Assembly: GCF_011050055.1 (NCBI RefSeq)
Contig: NZ_DRGM01000211.1
Location: forward strand, 32,386-96,385
DNA: 64,000 bases
Source of the DNA: Pseudoalteromonas prydzensis
GTDB lineage: Bacteria; Pseudomonadota; Gammaproteobacteria; Enterobacterales; Alteromonadaceae
Reading direction: 5' to 3'
In this document: one piece after another, positions 56,575-63,873 of the stretch
How the letters are laid out: every line of letters begins with the position of its first letter
How positions within the stretch are numbered: the first letter of the stretch is position 1
The notes under the pieces: model-generated
Seen by the model: the letters and a program-made list of their open reading frames with translations, nothing else
Databases searched by the model: none
Told to the model about the DNA's origin: nothing
Position numbers and translations under genes: made by a program

Positions 56575-56637
56575 CGAGTTGGCGAGTTGGCGAGTTGGCG
56601 AGTTGGCGAGTTGGCGAGTTGGCGAGTTGGCGAGTTG
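56574..56637. repeat. perfect tandem repeat, 8 copies of GCGAGTTG
   Basis: Sixty-four bases are exactly eight uninterrupted copies of the octamer GCGAGTTG. The array begins at the last base of the rhomboid stop codon and ends 11 nt before the 3' end of the convergent PLA2-like gene. Perfect identity suggests recent expansion by slippage. Confidence 0.98.
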
Positions 56638-56648
56638 AAGATAAAGTA

Positions 56649-57053
56649 TCAATTCTCATCGTCAACTTTCAACATTTCTATCTGTGCTTTCTCAGCCTCG
56701 GTTAGCGCTTTATATCCACGCGGATAAGGCCAACCATAGCCCCATCTAAATGTTGTTGGAAAATAGGGGCTGCCGCCCACACGCACACCTGCCAGCATCA
56801 GTTGTGCTATTTGTGGTTCGCCTACTTTAGCCACGCATTCTTGTAGTTGTTTATCCGCAAATAGCCTTTGTTCATAGGTACCGCCTTGCCAATAACTATA
56901 ATCATGGGCGGTACAACAATCTAACCATAATTGTTTTTGTGTGAAAGTACCGTCTGGAAATGAGCTGCATCCATCAGAGGTAAAAGGCTCAATATTTTCG
57001 GCTTTGCTATCTAAACAAATTAAACATGCCATTATGACCAAAACTAAACGCAT
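56649..57053 (-). CDS. secreted phospholipase A2-like protein
   Basis: A 134-residue protein with a signal peptide (MRLVLVIMACLICLDSKA) and the block LDCCTAHDYSYWQGG, which is the CCxxHDxxY helix of secreted phospholipases A2, followed by the ADKQLQECV second helix and several Cys. A C-terminal Tyr/Pro/Trp-rich segment (RWGYGWPYPRGY) is not in classical PLA2. Enzymatic activity is inferred from the motif. ATG at 57053 has AGAGAAAAG upstream; a longer TTG start is unlikely. Confidence 0.75.
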   Translation of the reverse strand: MRLVLVIMACLICLDSKAENIEPFTSDGCSSFPDGTFTQKQLWLDCCTAHDYSYWQGGTYEQRLFADKQLQECVAKVGEPQIAQLMLAGVRVGGSPYFPTTFRWGYGWPYPRGYKALTEAEKAQIEMLKVDDEN

Positions 57054-57090
57054 AGACTTTTCTCTAACAAATAACAAAAAATGTGATGAT

Positions 57091-58188
57091 TCAACAGCGC
57101 AACGTTAAGGTGATCATCACCACACCATGATCGGTGCTTTGGTCGTCACGCTCAAACTCTGGGTTGATCAAGTGGCGATCATACGTGTGATAGTCACTCA
57201 CCTCATAAAAACTGTCGTCGTAGCCTGTATCAAACTCACAGGATAACAAAATATAATCAAGTACTGAGCTGCTGGCGCCAAAATAATGTGTTGGTGTACG
57301 TATAAACTCTGTTGCAGTTGTTTTTTGTGATTTTACAAACAACTGCCACGCATCATTTAAACAATATTGTGCAAGCTGGGCTTTGCTATCGAACGCAGAC
57401 ACAGAGCGCAGTGAGTCGGTGAGTAAGTGACTCAGTACGCCATCGATTAGATTATTATTAAAATCCCCCATTAGCAGCATAGGGTTTTGCGTGGTCTCAC
57501 GGCGTTTGATCATTTCCAGCATCAATAGCGTTGCCTCGCTGCCACGTTGAACAGTAGACCCCCAGCCACCCGCAATATCTGCTGTTAAGTGGGCAATAAT
57601 ATGCTGCTCTGGGGCTAACTGGCTGGTTTGCTCAACTTCAAGCATCGGCCGCTTAGATTTAAAATGCACCACATAACAATCCACATCGCCAATATGCGGC
57701 ATAGCAATGGTGGCCCTGAGCACTTTGCGGCTAAAAGTAAAGTCAGCACTGAGGCCAATTGTTTGCGCAACGTCATTATCGTGCTCGACTGCCGCAATCT
57801 CATTGATTGCAAAGCGAGCAGCAATCGCCACCACAGGACGTTTATAAATAAACTCGTCAATCACTTGCGGCTCATCAACCACAGCAAAGTAGTGATAACC
57901 CGCTTTATGTAACAGCGTTTTTAGTGATTCAACGCTAAATACTTCTTGAAAGCCAATCACATCCGGTTGATATTCAGTGAGGTAATCAACAATCCAGCGC
58001 TGCTTTTTAGCCCATTGCTCTGCGCTATAAATACGCTCAAACTCATAAAACGCATTAGGCGGCTCAAGGTAATTAAACAGGTTAAAAGTGGCTATTTTTA
58101 ATTGGCTATTTGCTATTACTACAGGCTCAATCGCTGTAGTGGTATTTGCGGTTAATTGTGATTGCTGGTGTGGTGCGCGATTGCTGAT
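57091..58188 (-). CDS. endonuclease/exonuclease/phosphatase family protein with non-canonical start
   Basis: An EEP-fold metal-dependent hydrolase. The conserved blocks are IATFNLFNYLEPPN (first metal-binding Asn), GFQE (Mg-binding Glu), MGDFNNN and STDHG. The only normal start in frame, GTG at 57960, cuts off the TFNLFN strand. The frame stays open upstream to a stop at 58209-58207 but contains no ATG, GTG or TTG there. ATC at 58188 lies 9 nt after AGGTAGG and reads ATC-AGC-AAT, so I place the start there (365 residues). It may be a mutated ATG. Confidence 0.6.
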   Translation of the reverse strand: MSNRAPHQQSQLTANTTTAIEPVVIANSQLKIATFNLFNYLEPPNAFYEFERIYSAEQWAKKQRWIVDYLTEYQPDVIGFQEVFSVESLKTLLHKAGYHYFAVVDEPQVIDEFIYKRPVVAIAARFAINEIAAVEHDNDVAQTIGLSADFTFSRKVLRATIAMPHIGDVDCYVVHFKSKRPMLEVEQTSQLAPEQHIIAHLTADIAGGWGSTVQRGSEATLLMLEMIKRRETTQNPMLLMGDFNNNLIDGVLSHLLTDSLRSVSAFDSKAQLAQYCLNDAWQLFVKSQKTTATEFIRTPTHYFGASSSVLDYILLSCEFDTGYDDSFYEVSDYHTYDRHLINPEFERDDQSTDHGVVMITLTLRC

Positions 58189-58348
58189 AACAAAAATCCT
58201 ACCTGATTAGTCAAATCGAAAATAATGACGTAATTAACAATTACGCCAATCTAGTCATTTTTCATCCAAATTAAAACAGCCGAAGTTTACCATTGTATGT
58301 CAAAACTAGCGTTGCTCATTCACTGCAATACAACAGATTTCAAACACA

Positions 58349-58807
58349 CTAATCTAAGTTCAGGTTTTTTATTATTGCATCACACGCATCTTCAATTAAA
58401 TCGAGTACCTGCTCAAAACCTTGCTCACCGCCATAATAAGGATCGGGAATTTCATCAATTGTAGATGAACCATAACTTAAAAACAGCGCTAGTTTGTACT
58501 GCAAATGCGCAGGACATTGTGCCATTAAGTCTGCCAAATTTTGCTTATCAGCCGCTAAAATCAAGTCAAAATATTCAAAATCATGTTGCTGCACTTGGCG
58601 AGCATGGATCCCTTTAAAACTGTAACTACGTTTTAAAGCCACGGCTTGCGAGCGTTTATCCGGTGGATTGCCACAGTGATAAGCCGCAGTTCCCGCTGAA
58701 TCAACTGCAAGGGTAACGCCTTGTTGTAATGCTTTAGCACGAAGCACAGCTTCAGCCGTTGGTGAACGACAAATATTACCTAAACACACCACCAATATTT
58801 TTTTCAT
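58349..58807 (-). CDS. low molecular weight protein-tyrosine phosphatase
   Basis: A 152-residue LMW-PTP. The P-loop CLGNICRSP gives C8 to R14 (CX5R), and the general acid lies in DPYYGG. In bacteria these enzymes often oppose tyrosine kinases of exopolysaccharide export or arsenate-reductase-like roles. No kinase or polysaccharide genes are adjacent, so the target is open. It is the first gene after a short non-coding gap. Confidence 0.92.
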   Translation of the reverse strand: MKKILVVCLGNICRSPTAEAVLRAKALQQGVTLAVDSAGTAAYHCGNPPDKRSQAVALKRSYSFKGIHARQVQQHDFEYFDLILAADKQNLADLMAQCPAHLQYKLALFLSYGSSTIDEIPDPYYGGEQGFEQVLDLIEDACDAIIKNLNLD

Positions 58808-58856
58808 TGTTAAGTCCTAGTTCGCCTCATGGCACTAGCTTTACTGAAAACGCTCG

Positions 58857-59072
58857 TTATTGCCAGCCTTGCAACCAACGTTGCTGATCTTTTAAATCCT
58901 GCCAATTAATTGCAACTTGACGCTTAGACATCACCGCTTCAATGATACAGCTGATAACAATACCCTCTTCATCAAACTCCATATCGGTGATTATAAAATG
59001 TTTTTCTTTATTGACGGGTGAAACGGCCGTCCATTTACTATGCAGGAGTTTTTTTGGGGTTATTTTATTCAT
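58857..59072 (-). CDS. TIGR02450 family Trp-rich small protein
   Basis: A 71-residue protein with the family pattern ITPKKLLHSKWTAVSPVNKEKHF near the start and IEAVMSKR..INWQDLKDQQRWLQGW at the end, with Trp residues at regular positions. The family is conserved in marine gammaproteobacteria and cyanobacteria, function unknown. Confidence 0.85.
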   Translation of the reverse strand: MNKITPKKLLHSKWTAVSPVNKEKHFIITDMEFDEEGIVISCIIEAVMSKRQVAINWQDLKDQQRWLQGWQ

Positions 59073-59157
59073 GCTCAGTGCTATAAACCTTTTTCAATAG
59101 TTAATTGCATATAGTGTACGTTTATAACACTGATCAAGTTTAAATTAGATAAGCATA

Positions 59158-59664
59158 TTAATACTGTTTTAAAATTGAGTCATCGTAATCATCAGTATTA
59201 AGCGTGACATTAAACTGCGCCGCCACAGTATCCAGCTCAGCTTGTTTAACAGCCAGTTCATCCATGGTGATGGTGTTATCGTCTAGCTGCCATAACAGTC
59301 GCGAACCGGCATAACTGTAATGGATCGCCAGTAATGCTTGCGGGTCGCCCTCACGCCCTGCGGCTTTTAGCTTAGCCATTTTCCGGGTGATTTTATTAAG
59401 CGCTTGTTTTAATTCCCATACGTATACCACTTCGGTCATATAATCGTGACCGCGGTATTTATTCAGCGCCCAGCCGATTGTGATACTGGTGACGATTACA
59501 CCCAGTAAATTCCAATGAAAATGACTGCCACTTTCATCAGGGAACAACGCAATTAAGGTTTGCGAAATAGCTAAACTGCCAACCGCTAATGCTAAACCAC
59601 AGCCGATAATAACGCGGTTTAAATGCTTACGATAACGAGCTTTATCAATTTGAATAAGTTGCAT
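59158..59664 (-). CDS. DUF3087 family membrane protein
   Basis: A 168-residue protein with two transmembrane helices (about 18-38 and 48-66), a conserved ALNKYRGHDYMTEVVYVWELKQ segment and an acidic soluble C-terminus. It matches what I know of DUF3087 proteins of gammaproteobacteria; no function is known. Confidence 0.75.
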   Translation of the reverse strand: MQLIQIDKARYRKHLNRVIIGCGLALAVGSLAISQTLIALFPDESGSHFHWNLLGVIVTSITIGWALNKYRGHDYMTEVVYVWELKQALNKITRKMAKLKAAGREGDPQALLAIHYSYAGSRLLWQLDDNTITMDELAVKQAELDTVAAQFNVTLNTDDYDDSILKQY

Positions 59665-59816
59665 AACTGCCTAAGAAAATAAAAACCAAAATTCACAGCC
59701 GCCATTGTAACCACAGCCCATAAGCAAACACGAAACTTTTTAAAAATATTTCACCCCTTTTTAATTTACCGCACGTTTTAGTGATAAATACATCATAAAT
59801 GACAGAGGATTTGCTT

Positions 59817-60455
59817 ATGCAAACAATAGATTTACCACCCACTAATCATGCTTTAAAAACATCAACGGCCATTGTTGGTGGTGCCGCCATGACCTTTGCT
59901 GCATTTGCATTTATGCAGTATTTGATAAACGGTGAGCAACGCGCGCCAAGCTTTAATGGTGACAACATCGTTGTAGAAATATTCCAAGCACCAGAAGATT
60001 CTAAAGTGCAAAAAAAGCAAACGCTACCGCCGCCACCGAAAATGCAAACGCCGCCTAAAGTACCGCCGCGTACCCCGCCAAGCACTGATACCAATATAGT
60101 AACAACCGCAATAACGCCTGACATCAGCATTGATAAAATAGGTGGCGATATACAAACTAACTTACAGCGCCCAACGGGGGATGCGACCCCTATTGTTCGC
60201 ATAAACCCTAAATATCCGCCGATTGCCGCACGAGAAGGCATTGAAGGCTGGGTACAATTAAGCTTTAATGTATCTCAAACTGGTGAAGTAATTGATGCCC
60301 AAGTTACTGACGCAGAACCAAAACGCATATTCGACCGTGAAGCGCTACGGGCAATAAAACGCTGGAAATACCGCCCCAAAGTGATTGATGGCGTAGCACA
60401 AATGCAAACGGGGCAAAGTGTACAACTTGATTTTAAGTTAGACCAAACGCAATAA
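59817..60455 (+). CDS. TonB family energy transducer
   Basis: A 212-residue TonB. It has one N-terminal transmembrane helix (about 20-40), a Pro-rich periplasmic linker (LPPPPKMQTPPKVPPRTPP) and a C-terminal TonB domain (PIVRINPKYPPIAAREGIEGWVQLSFNVSQTGEV..). ExbB/ExbD are not adjacent. ATG at 59817 follows GAGG by 8 nt; the ATG at 59799 lacks a site. It is 24 nt upstream of the sigma factor gene and likely co-transcribed. Confidence 0.9.
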   Translation: MQTIDLPPTNHALKTSTAIVGGAAMTFAAFAFMQYLINGEQRAPSFNGDNIVVEIFQAPEDSKVQKKQTLPPPPKMQTPPKVPPRTPPSTDTNIVTTAITPDISIDKIGGDIQTNLQRPTGDATPIVRINPKYPPIAAREGIEGWVQLSFNVSQTGEVIDAQVTDAEPKRIFDREALRAIKRWKYRPKVIDGVAQMQTGQSVQLDFKLDQTQ

Positions 60456-60479
60456 AAGCTCATTAACGGAAGGGTGCCT

Positions 60480-61025
60480 ATGCTTACAAGCTTAAAATCA
60501 TGGTTTATTAGTCAGCCCAGTAACGATTACTTGGCTGACTACGCAAAAACTGGCGACAACCGCCACTTAACTAAACTCGTCACCTTGTTTGGCAACGATT
60601 TGTACCATTACTTAGTCACGCAAAGTAATGAGCAACTCGCCTTTGATATAAGCCAACAAACCTGGTTAAAAGTGATGGAAAAACGCCATTATTACCAAGA
60701 GCAGAACAACCCAAAAGCCTGGTTGTTCCGCCTAGCGCGCAATGCGTTAATCGATGAGTTTCGTAAACAGCAGCGTTTTGTAGAATTAGAAGACGATACT
60801 GCAATTGCAGCGCCTAACACACAGCAAAGCTTTGATTACGACGCCTTTAACCACGCTTTAATGCAGCTAAGCTTTGTACAACGCGAAGCCCTCAGCTTAC
60901 AGCAAGAAGGCTTTTCGCTTGAAGACATACAGCAGATCACCCAAAGCAATCATGAAACCGTAAAAACGCGGCTACGTTATGCAAAACAAAACTTAAAAAC
61001 ACTATTAGGAGCCCACTATGAGTAA
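60480..61025 (+). CDS. ECF-type RNA polymerase sigma factor
   Basis: A 181-residue extracytoplasmic-function sigma factor. Region 2 (about 30-95) includes FDISQQTWLKVMEKR and KAWLFRLARNALIDEFR; region 4 (about 120-175) has LSFVQREALSLQQEGFSLEDIQQITQ and the recognition helix HETVKTRLRYAK. The ATG at 60480 follows GGAAGGG. The gene overlaps the downstream anti-sigma-like gene by 8 nt. Confidence 0.92.
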   Translation: MLTSLKSWFISQPSNDYLADYAKTGDNRHLTKLVTLFGNDLYHYLVTQSNEQLAFDISQQTWLKVMEKRHYYQEQNNPKAWLFRLARNALIDEFRKQQRFVELEDDTAIAAPNTQQSFDYDAFNHALMQLSFVQREALSLQQEGFSLEDIQQITQSNHETVKTRLRYAKQNLKTLLGAHYE

Positions 61026-61644
61026 GCATAACGAGCAGTTTGAACAACAACTTAACCAGCACTTTAGTGAACGTAAAAAGCGCCACACACTCACGCCTGA
61101 ACAACAGGCAATGTTAACGCAAATGCCCAGTGAAAAGCCTAATAAAAAACCAACCCGCTTTTTATTACCCCTGCAAATGACCGGCCTCGCCTGCGCTTTA
61201 GTGGTACTGGGCTTTACCATTTTTAACAACACAGATAACACCACAGAGCGACAACACACACTTAACAACACCTTTGCCGTACAGCAAGGCAATTACCATT
61301 TTATAGAAGTGCACCAAGTAGATAATGCTGGCAGTTATACAAGTGAGGTAACCCGCCAAAAACAACAACTCGACGACAAACTCGCCGCCGACTTACGCCT
61401 ACATCAACAGCGCTATATTGAATATGGGCAATTAGTCAAAGTGGATAACGACTGGTACATAGCCAGCTGCCACAGCGAAGTACTCATTCAAATAAAAGAC
61501 TCATTATTGAATAGCTTAAAAACCAAACACGCCGTCGCGAGTGATATTGTAAAAGGCGACATGCTCGCCATGGCCCACAACAGCCAAGGCCAGATCATCG
61601 CACTCAAACATGCAGGGGATGGGGTGAGGCAGTGCAAAACCTGA
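61018..61644 (+). CDS. putative anti-sigma factor / single-pass membrane regulator
   Basis: A 208-residue protein with a basic, hydrophilic N-terminal part, one transmembrane helix (about 47-66, MTGLACALVVLGFTIF) and a periplasmic C-terminal domain of about 140 residues. It has no classic zinc anti-sigma motif. The 8-nt overlap with the ECF sigma gene and the topology make an anti-sigma role likely, but it is an inference from context. Confidence 0.7.
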   Translation: MSKHNEQFEQQLNQHFSERKKRHTLTPEQQAMLTQMPSEKPNKKPTRFLLPLQMTGLACALVVLGFTIFNNTDNTTERQHTLNNTFAVQQGNYHFIEVHQVDNAGSYTSEVTRQKQQLDDKLAADLRLHQQRYIEYGQLVKVDNDWYIASCHSEVLIQIKDSLLNSLKTKHAVASDIVKGDMLAMAHNSQGQIIALKHAGDGVRQCKT

Positions 61645-61696
61645 GTGGTAATCAAGTTTTAAATCTCGGTCTAATAAAAAATGTATTTTTTTACAA

Positions 61697-63349
61697 CTAA
61701 AATGTAGATGATCCCTGATTAGGTTCATCTTTATTTTGCAACCCTTCGATCACAGAGAATACCGCTTTAAGTGCGCCCTCTTCAATGTCACTTTGGATCA
61801 TTTCACACTTTGTTTCAGCTTTAGTTTTCGTATTTCTAGGTATAAAATTGATGTTGTACTTTTTTAAACATTCAAAAACTTTGTCTCCATAAGGCTCATC
61901 TATAAGATCTTTCAAATACAACTGATAAAGTAACAACCAATGATTATCTTTTTCGTAGAAATCCCCGCTCTCAAGAATTTTATTTGCAAACTCAACTATA
62001 GCATCATTGAAATCATACATTTCTAGTAACAATGTAATTGCAACGCAATCTCCGCTATCAATTATTTTTCTAGCATTTTCGCTCTTAAGAAGTACATTAT
62101 GATTAAGCATAGTATGCAAAGGCCAAGCCATACCATCAGATCGTAGCTTTTCTGCATTTTCTTTTATAATTTCATTTAGTTGCTTTTCAAATACGCCTGC
62201 ATTTATTCCAGATTTATCTAAGAGTTTATCGAATAGCGGAAGTAAAACAGGATAATACCAAGAGAGGTTAATAAGTGACTCTAATAAATCAATAGATGCA
62301 GAATCGCCCAGATAATCAATGATCAATGTTGTTGCATACTTCAATACACTGCCATCTGGAGTTCCATTATTTATACCTATGGCTCTATTTAAAAATGTAT
62401 GCGCTTCTTCAATTGAGATTTTTAGCTCATCTTCACTGCCATTTGATAAACGGCTTGGTAAAGCACTTTTAAGTTCTAATACCCAATCATCCTCTATCGG
62501 TGCAGGTAATTCTATTACAGATGTTTTCTTTAAATTTAATGTTAGCTTATAAATAGCTAGTGATTGGGATAAATCTTGAATAAAACTTTGTGCTTCTTCG
62601 CTTGTAAAACAATAGCAAGTATAATCATCAATATAGCGATGAAATTCATAACCTTTTATTCTTAAGGTTTCATCTATTTTCCCCAAAATGAGTTCGCTCA
62701 CAATACTTGAAGTAGCAGACCCTATAGGTATTCCTTGTGTTTCATTTCTTTTTGTCATTCGTTGATATTTATCTAAACGATTGAACCATTCTTTATGCTT
62801 TTTCTGTTTTTCCTTTGCCTCTTTAACGCCAACAGCTGCCCATGCTATAGCATGTGAATAAATACTATTAAAACAGTTAGCTATGTCAGTATGAACTCGA
62901 AACCGTTTTGCAAAAGAAGAGCTGTTTGAGCGACTTATTTTAGCGAATGGGCTTTCATAATTCATTACAACAAGCCGTTTTTCTTTATGATGAAACTCTG
63001 GCTTTATAATGCTATTTTCATTTTCAGTAATGCTTTTTAGTAATTCCCAGTTGTCGTGTATACACTTAACTAATGATGAATATCCTCTTGGATGAGCTAG
63101 AGCGAGAACCCTAGGTACATTGTTGTATCTTGTTGCTTTAAACTCAACTAAATCATAACCAGAGCTTTTCCTCTCAGGACTTTCTTCAAGTGCAGCAATG
63201 GCTTCCGCAACTTCTGGCGTAAATTGCCTAGTATCAATGCTTGGCGGTAATTCACCTATATTTGTTCTTTGATTTGGAAAGTAATTATAACGGGTTAAAG
63301 CTTCATATAATGCTCTTTGGCCGTTTGTATCGCCGAATATCTGACTCAT
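61697..63349 (-). CDS. stand-alone reverse transcriptase, UG/Abi (defence-associated) type
   Basis: A 550-residue protein with a reverse transcriptase core. Motif A is HTDIANCFNSIY (catalytic D155), motif B QGIPIGSATSSIVSEL (205-220), and the catalytic box YIDD (239-242, instead of YADD of group II introns and retrons). LNLKKTSVIELP is motif D/E. Residues 290-550 are helical with no known domain. There is no intron maturase, endonuclease or integrase part. This build fits the unknown-group/Abi RTs, many of which block phages; the exact class is not resolved. ATG at 63349 follows AAAGGA by 6 nt. Confidence 0.85.
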   Translation of the reverse strand: MSQIFGDTNGQRALYEALTRYNYFPNQRTNIGELPPSIDTRQFTPEVAEAIAALEESPERKSSGYDLVEFKATRYNNVPRVLALAHPRGYSSLVKCIHDNWELLKSITENENSIIKPEFHHKEKRLVVMNYESPFAKISRSNSSSFAKRFRVHTDIANCFNSIYSHAIAWAAVGVKEAKEKQKKHKEWFNRLDKYQRMTKRNETQGIPIGSATSSIVSELILGKIDETLRIKGYEFHRYIDDYTCYCFTSEEAQSFIQDLSQSLAIYKLTLNLKKTSVIELPAPIEDDWVLELKSALPSRLSNGSEDELKISIEEAHTFLNRAIGINNGTPDGSVLKYATTLIIDYLGDSASIDLLESLINLSWYYPVLLPLFDKLLDKSGINAGVFEKQLNEIIKENAEKLRSDGMAWPLHTMLNHNVLLKSENARKIIDSGDCVAITLLLEMYDFNDAIVEFANKILESGDFYEKDNHWLLLYQLYLKDLIDEPYGDKVFECLKKYNINFIPRNTKTKAETKCEMIQSDIEEGALKAVFSVIEGLQNKDEPNQGSSTF

Positions 63350-63600
63350 GAATAGTCCTTTATAGATTTCAATAAATTTAGTTTACTTGAAACCAGCTCC
63401 AGTAGAAGCAAAAAGTAAATGCAGTATGAGATTATAGGTGTATTTATCTTACATTTTCCTTTGCTAGTCGCATTTTCGAAAATACGCGAAACCTGCTCTT
63501 GCATAATGCCAAGACCAAATTCCAATCTCACGTTTAACGCCCTTCCTCCGTCATCACGCCCTGAAAATATAAGTAATTGATGAGTAATATCGCGCATGGC
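63350..63600 (-). other. leader region of the reverse transcriptase gene (possible ncRNA or small ORF)
   Basis: The 251 bp upstream of the RT contain an 83-codon open frame (63597-63346) whose TGA overlaps the RT ATG as ATGA, though its translation does not resemble a known protein. They also contain a near-perfect palindrome, ATTTTCGAAAAT with CG flanks (63469-63486). Several defence RTs are encoded next to a structured non-coding RNA template, and this is the natural place to look for one. Nothing more can be claimed. Confidence 0.3.
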
Positions 63601-63692
63601 AGGATTTTGTTCCCGACAAATCCTAAGTACCTACATCCATGTAGGCAATGCGCTATAAGGCGAAACTAGGCCATGGATGGCCTATCTTCGCC
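63601..63692. repeat. cluster of three palindromes (interspersed-repeat-like)
   Basis: Three hairpins follow in a row: AGGATTTTGT / ACAAATCCT (63601-63624), CCTACAT / ATGTAGG (63630-63645), and a 34-bp compound one in which GGCGAA / TTCGCC (63659-63692) encloses AGGCCAT / ATGGCCT. No gene runs through them. The density of short palindromes is typical of multicopy extragenic elements in marine gammaproteobacteria. Confidence 0.6.
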
Positions 63693-63743
63693 GTTTACGT
63701 TCATATCAATTGATTATTTGAAGGATTAAGCGTGATGCTCGGG

Positions 63744-63855
63744 TGGAAAATATCGCGGCTGAAGCCATCTCCTACAGAGAGCCCAGAGAGGGACCAGCGG
63801 CAGCCCCTCTTTGGCTGCCGTCGCCAGCGCGACAAAACCTTGAATAAGGTTTTTA
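63744..63855. repeat. REP-like element and adjoining hairpins
   Basis: On the minus strand GTAGGAGAT precedes the hairpin GGCT-TC-AGCC (63766-63757) and GCGAT, the GTAG-plus-hairpin form of REP sequences moved by RAYT transposases. Further right, CGGCAGCC / GGCTGCCG (63798-63820) and AAACCTT / AAGGTTT (63835-63852) form two more stems. The stretch is GC-rich compared with the RT gene and reads as non-coding. Confidence 0.55.
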
Positions 63856-63873
63856 ATGTAGGTCGCGGATTTA

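Noticed and set aside
61697..63349. group II intron or retron
   Set aside because: There is no maturase X/endonuclease domain, no visible domain V/VI intron RNA, and the catalytic box is YIDD with an Abi-like C-terminal half. No typical msr/msd inverted repeats were recognised.
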